Below are positions 61,353 through 64,000 of a DNA stretch of 64,000 nucleotides, piece after piece. The notes under the pieces were generated by a model. That model was given only the letters and a program-made list of their open reading frames with translations. It did no database searches and was not told the DNA's origin. The stretch spans positions 1 through 64,000 of the forward strand of contig CAWCPQ010000005.1 of NCBI GenBank assembly GCA_963797535.1. Direction: 5' to 3'. Position 1 is the first letter of the stretch. Each line of letters starts with the position of its first letter. The position numbers and the translations under genes were made by a program. Origin of the DNA: JAWWOL01 sp963797535 (GTDB lineage: Bacteria; Actinomycetota; Actinomycetes; JAWWOL01).

Positions 61353-62534
61353 CTACCAGCGCGGCACGTCGGCCTGCAGCTCCGGGTCGAAGCCGAGGAC
61401 GGCAGTACCCAGCCAGTCCGAGCAGACGTCGCTCGTGGCCGGTTGCAGTGCGCCGCAGCGGGCGTCCCGGTAGAGCCGCTCCAGAGCACCTCCACGGCGG
61501 GTGGCTCCCGTACCGCAGGCTTCGAGCAGTGACGAGGCAACCTGGAACGCGGTGTCCCCCGCGACCAGCTTCGCCCGCCAGACCCACCGGTTGGTCTCGG
61601 GGTCACCCGGCGCCTCGTCGACCCGGCGGGCCGTCACCCGCACCACCTCGCGGGCAGCGGCGACCGCTGCGTCGGCCCGGCCGAACCGGGCTCGTACCAG
61701 CGGGAGCCGGGCGATGCCACGCTGCTGGGCGTAGGCAACGCCGGCGTCGAGTGCTGCCTGCGCCACCCCGACGTAGACCGCGGCGTAAGAAGCCACCAGC
61801 CACTGCGGCATCGCTTGGGCGAGGAAGACGCCGAGGTCCTCCATGCCGCCCACGAGCGCATCGTCGTCCACGACAACGTCGAGATGCAGGTCGTGCGAGG
61901 CCGTGGCCCGCATGCCCAGCGAGTCCCACGTCGGCTCGACCGTGATGCCGGGAATGCCGCCTGGTACGAGGAACTGGGAGATCTTGCGCTGCCCGGTGTC
62001 GGCGTCGGTCGCGCCCGCCACCACGAGGTAGCCGTCCGCGTGGCCGGCCCCCGAGCAGAACGCCTTGCTGCCCACGATGCGCCAGCCGCCGTCGACCTTC
62101 TCGTACGACGTGGTCATCTGCGACAGCCGCGAACCGGCACCGCGTTCGGACATCGCGACGCAGAACAGCGCACCACCGGCGGCCGCTTCGAGCACCCGGT
62201 CGCGCATCGTGAAGAACGAGTCCGGTACGCCCAGCGTGCGCGCGAGCTCCTCCGATGCGAGGGCCAGGGCGCCCGTGACCGACGCGTGCATGTTGAAGAT
62301 GAGGGCGGTCGCGCCGTTGCCGGCGCCGAGCTCCATCGCTACCTCGGCGTAGTCCGCGAAGCCGGCTCCGGCGCCGCCGAGACGGGTCGGGACCATCAGG
62401 CCGAGCAGTCCCCCGACCCGGAACAGCTCGAAGTCGTTCGCCGGGAAGCTGCCGTCGAGATCGTGCGCAGCCGCGTGCTCCGCCAGGCGCGGACGCAGGA
62501 TCCGGGCCATTTCGACGGCGTCTGCTGGGGTCAT
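61353..62534 (-). CDS. Acyl-CoA dehydrogenase family protein
   Basis: 393 residues of the FAD-dependent acyl-CoA dehydrogenase fold: FRVGGLLGLMVPTRLGGAGA in the N-terminal helical domain, FCVAMSERGAGSRLSQMT with the FAD/substrate loop, and VAQAALDAGVAYAQQRGIAR in the C-terminal helices. I cannot point to the catalytic Glu, so it may be a monooxygenase-like or divergent member. Its start overlaps the methyltransferase stop (ATGA), so the two are an operon. Confidence 0.85.
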   Translation of the reverse strand: MTPADAVEMARILRPRLAEHAAAHDLDGSFPANDFELFRVGGLLGLMVPTRLGGAGAGFADYAEVAMELGAGNGATALIFNMHASVTGALALASEELARTLGVPDSFFTMRDRVLEAAAGGALFCVAMSERGAGSRLSQMTTSYEKVDGGWRIVGSKAFCSGAGHADGYLVVAGATDADTGQRKISQFLVPGGIPGITVEPTWDSLGMRATASHDLHLDVVVDDDALVGGMEDLGVFLAQAMPQWLVASYAAVYVGVAQAALDAGVAYAQQRGIARLPLVRARFGRADAAVAAAREVVRVTARRVDEAPGDPETNRWVWRAKLVAGDTAFQVASSLLEACGTGATRRGGALERLYRDARCGALQPATSDVCSDWLGTAVLGFDPELQADVPRW

Positions 62535-63271
62535 CGCGGGCTCCCGGTCGCTTTGACGCCCACACCGGCGAACAGGACGGCGGTCGAGCGGCTGGTCACC
62601 ATCCGACCGGCTTCGCGGCGTTTGAGCAACCAGGCGGCCCAGGCCAGCGCCGACGGGCGCAGGCCGAACAGCCGCAACCGCACACCGTGGCCGGCGCACA
62701 ACGCGAGCAGCTCGCCCCGGTTCACGTACAGAGCAGGGTCGTGCAGGCCGGCCGGCGGGCCGCCGGGGATCCGCTCGGCAACGGTGACCGTGACGAACCG
62801 GCACACCGCGGTGTCCGCCAGCGCGTCGACAACCAGCGTGCCGCCGGGGGCCAGCACGCGGCACAGCTCAGCGACCACCGCCGGCAGGTCGGTCACGTGC
62901 TCGAGCATCTCGCCCGCGACGACCACATCCGCTGCCCCGTCGGCAAACGGCAACCGCGCGGCATCTGCTTGTACGGGCACCACACCGTGCTCGCGGGCGA
63001 CTGCCAGCGCCGCCGACCCGACGTCGACGCCGACGTGGCGATAGCCGAGCCGTTGCACGTACGGCGCCATCACTCCGCCACCGCAGGCAACGTCGAGCAG
63101 CAGCGCGTCCGGCCGGCTCGGCGGCGGGATCAAGGTGGCGCGGGACTCCGCGATCCAGTGCAGCATCGCGAACACCCCGCGCGGACGCCACCACTCCTCG
63201 ACCAGGTCGTCGTACTGCCCGGGGTCGTTGCGCGGTCGCACCGTGGACCGCGTGTCTGCTTCGTCCCGCAT
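62531..63271 (-). CDS. SAM-dependent methyltransferase (UbiG/UbiE-like)
   Basis: 246 residues from ATG 63271. Motif I is LLLDVACGGGVMAPYVQRLG, motif II lies at LPFADGAADVVVAGEMLEHV and motif III at VLAPGGTLVVDAL. The WWRPRGVFAMLHWIAESR segment before motif I resembles UbiG O-methyltransferases. It is divergent from a UbiA prenyltransferase gene by 19 bases, suggesting a prenylated-quinone-like pathway. A start at 63292 would overlap the UbiA start. Confidence 0.88.
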   Translation of the reverse strand: MRDEADTRSTVRPRNDPGQYDDLVEEWWRPRGVFAMLHWIAESRATLIPPPSRPDALLLDVACGGGVMAPYVQRLGYRHVGVDVGSAALAVAREHGVVPVQADAARLPFADGAADVVVAGEMLEHVTDLPAVVAELCRVLAPGGTLVVDALADTAVCRFVTVTVAERIPGGPPAGLHDPALYVNRGELLALCAGHGVRLRLFGLRPSALAWAAWLLKRREAGRMVTSRSTAVLFAGVGVKATGSPR

Positions 63272-63290
63272 GTCCTGCCACACTCCCCGC

Positions 63291-64000
63291 ATGGTCTCCG
63301 CCGGCTTCGGTCGCTTCGCCAGGGTGACAGGTGCCCTGGTGCAGGCCTGCCACGCGGCCCCGACAGTGACCGTGACCGCCGTGATGACGGCCTTCGCGGT
63401 CTCCGTCGGACGAGGCGTCGCGGGGTCGGTCCTGGTCGCCGCCACCGTACTCACGGGGCAGCTCTCGGTCGGCTGGAGCAACGACTACCTCGACCGTTAC
63501 CGCGACGACCTGTCCGGCCGTACGGACAAGCCCATCCTCACCGGCGCCGTCAATGCCGACACGGTCTGGGCCTTCGCCTTCATCGCCCTGTTCCTGTGCA
63601 TCCCGCTGTCGCTGGCCAACGGCTGGCGGGCCGGCTTCGTGCACCTGACCGGCGTCGCCGCGGCCTGGGCGTACAACCTGGGGCTGAAAGCGACGGTGCT
63701 GTCCCCGCTGCCGTACGCGATCGGGTTCGCGGCCCTCCCCGCGTTCGTCGTTCTCGGCCTGCCGGGCCGGCCGAGCCCGCCGCTGTGGTTGGTGGTCGGC
63801 GGCGCGCTGCTGGGCATGGGGGCGCACTTCGCGAACGTGCTGCCGGACATGGCCGACGACGTCGCCAACGGCGTGGTGGGGCTGCCGCACCGGCTGGGCC
63901 GTACCAGGTCGGCGATCGCCTCGGCGACCCTGCTGCTCGCCTCGACCCTGGTGTTCGCCCTGGGGTCAGGCGGCTCGACGGCTGTCGCCGTGGTCGGCGT
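63291..64000 (+). CDS. UbiA-family prenyltransferase, partial
   Basis: From ATG 63291, open to the end of the window (236 codons, C-terminus missing). Aspartate-rich motif 1 is NDYLDRYRDDLSGRTDKP and motif 2 is DMADDVANG, which bind Mg2+ and the prenyl diphosphate. Membrane segments alternate throughout. It attaches an isoprenoid chain to an aromatic acceptor; together with the adjacent UbiG-like methyltransferase it suggests a quinone or meroterpenoid pathway. Sequence beyond 64000 would be needed to see further genes. Confidence 0.92.
   Translation, partial: MVSAGFGRFARVTGALVQACHAAPTVTVTAVMTAFAVSVGRGVAGSVLVAATVLTGQLSVGWSNDYLDRYRDDLSGRTDKPILTGAVNADTVWAFAFIALFLCIPLSLANGWRAGFVHLTGVAAAWAYNLGLKATVLSPLPYAIGFAALPAFVVLGLPGRPSPPLWLVVGGALLGMGAHFANVLPDMADDVANGVVGLPHRLGRTRSAIASATLLLASTLVFALGSGGSTAVAVVG

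Overview
The window is high-GC, gene-dense DNA with many GTG and TTG starts, strong AGGAGG-type ribosome binding sites and gene families typical of Actinomycetota: a LAL-type LuxR regulator, an ECF41 sigma factor, a CGNR regulator, a mycothiol-type DinB protein, DHA2 transporters and a YtrA-type GntR/ABC operon. The species cannot be named from the sequence. No rRNA, tRNA or CRISPR array was seen.

Layout. 0-9 kb: small hypotheticals, an NmrA-like reductase, a DinB protein, a DUF2461 protein, an alpha/beta hydrolase and a SIR2-like protein. Between them lies a graveyard of IstB, IS630 and Tn3 fragments and a beheaded cation/proton antiporter. 9-19 kb: a hydrolase, a quinone oxidoreductase, a LAL regulator, an HD protein, an MFS pump and an IS30 element, nearly all broken by single-base frameshifts. 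19-27 kb: an acetyltransferase, an ArsR-SRPBCC-DHFR-like operon and scattered hypothetical, lipoprotein and CMD-family genes. 27-33 kb: a LysR regulator with a TDT/SLAC1 transporter and quinone oxidoreductase operon on one side and an MFS pump on the other; both flanks carry the same 17-bp palindrome. A second copy of the acetyltransferase cassette lies at 33 kb, next to a truncated DUF1214 gene.

35-44 kb: a large secreted beta-propeller protein (about 14 blades, one Cys pair per blade), a histidine kinase lacking its phospho-acceptor His, and a divergent module. One arm is a lipoprotein plus an orphan TRAP-type binding protein; the other is a histidine kinase, a response regulator and a paralogous lipoprotein. 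46-52 kb: an ECF41 locus (short-chain dehydrogenase, CMD protein, two epimerases, sigma factor, membrane protein) with three promoters of the form TGTCAC(A/T)-N16-CGTC or a one-base variant. 52-56 kb: a glycosyltransferase and a GntR-ABC-permease operon with overlapping start/stop codons, then an IS481 fragment. 56-64 kb: GNAT, DinB, GT-C-like glycosyltransferase, an MFS/CGNR divergent pair with two tandem palindromic operators, and the start of an acyl-CoA dehydrogenase / methyltransferase / UbiA cluster that runs off the end.

Main themes are several compact regulator-target modules whose binding sites can be read directly, and unusually many frameshifted genes. The frameshifts cluster in 9-18 kb and 39-44 kb, while other long genes are intact. 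Residual assembly indels should be excluded before these genes are called pseudogenes.
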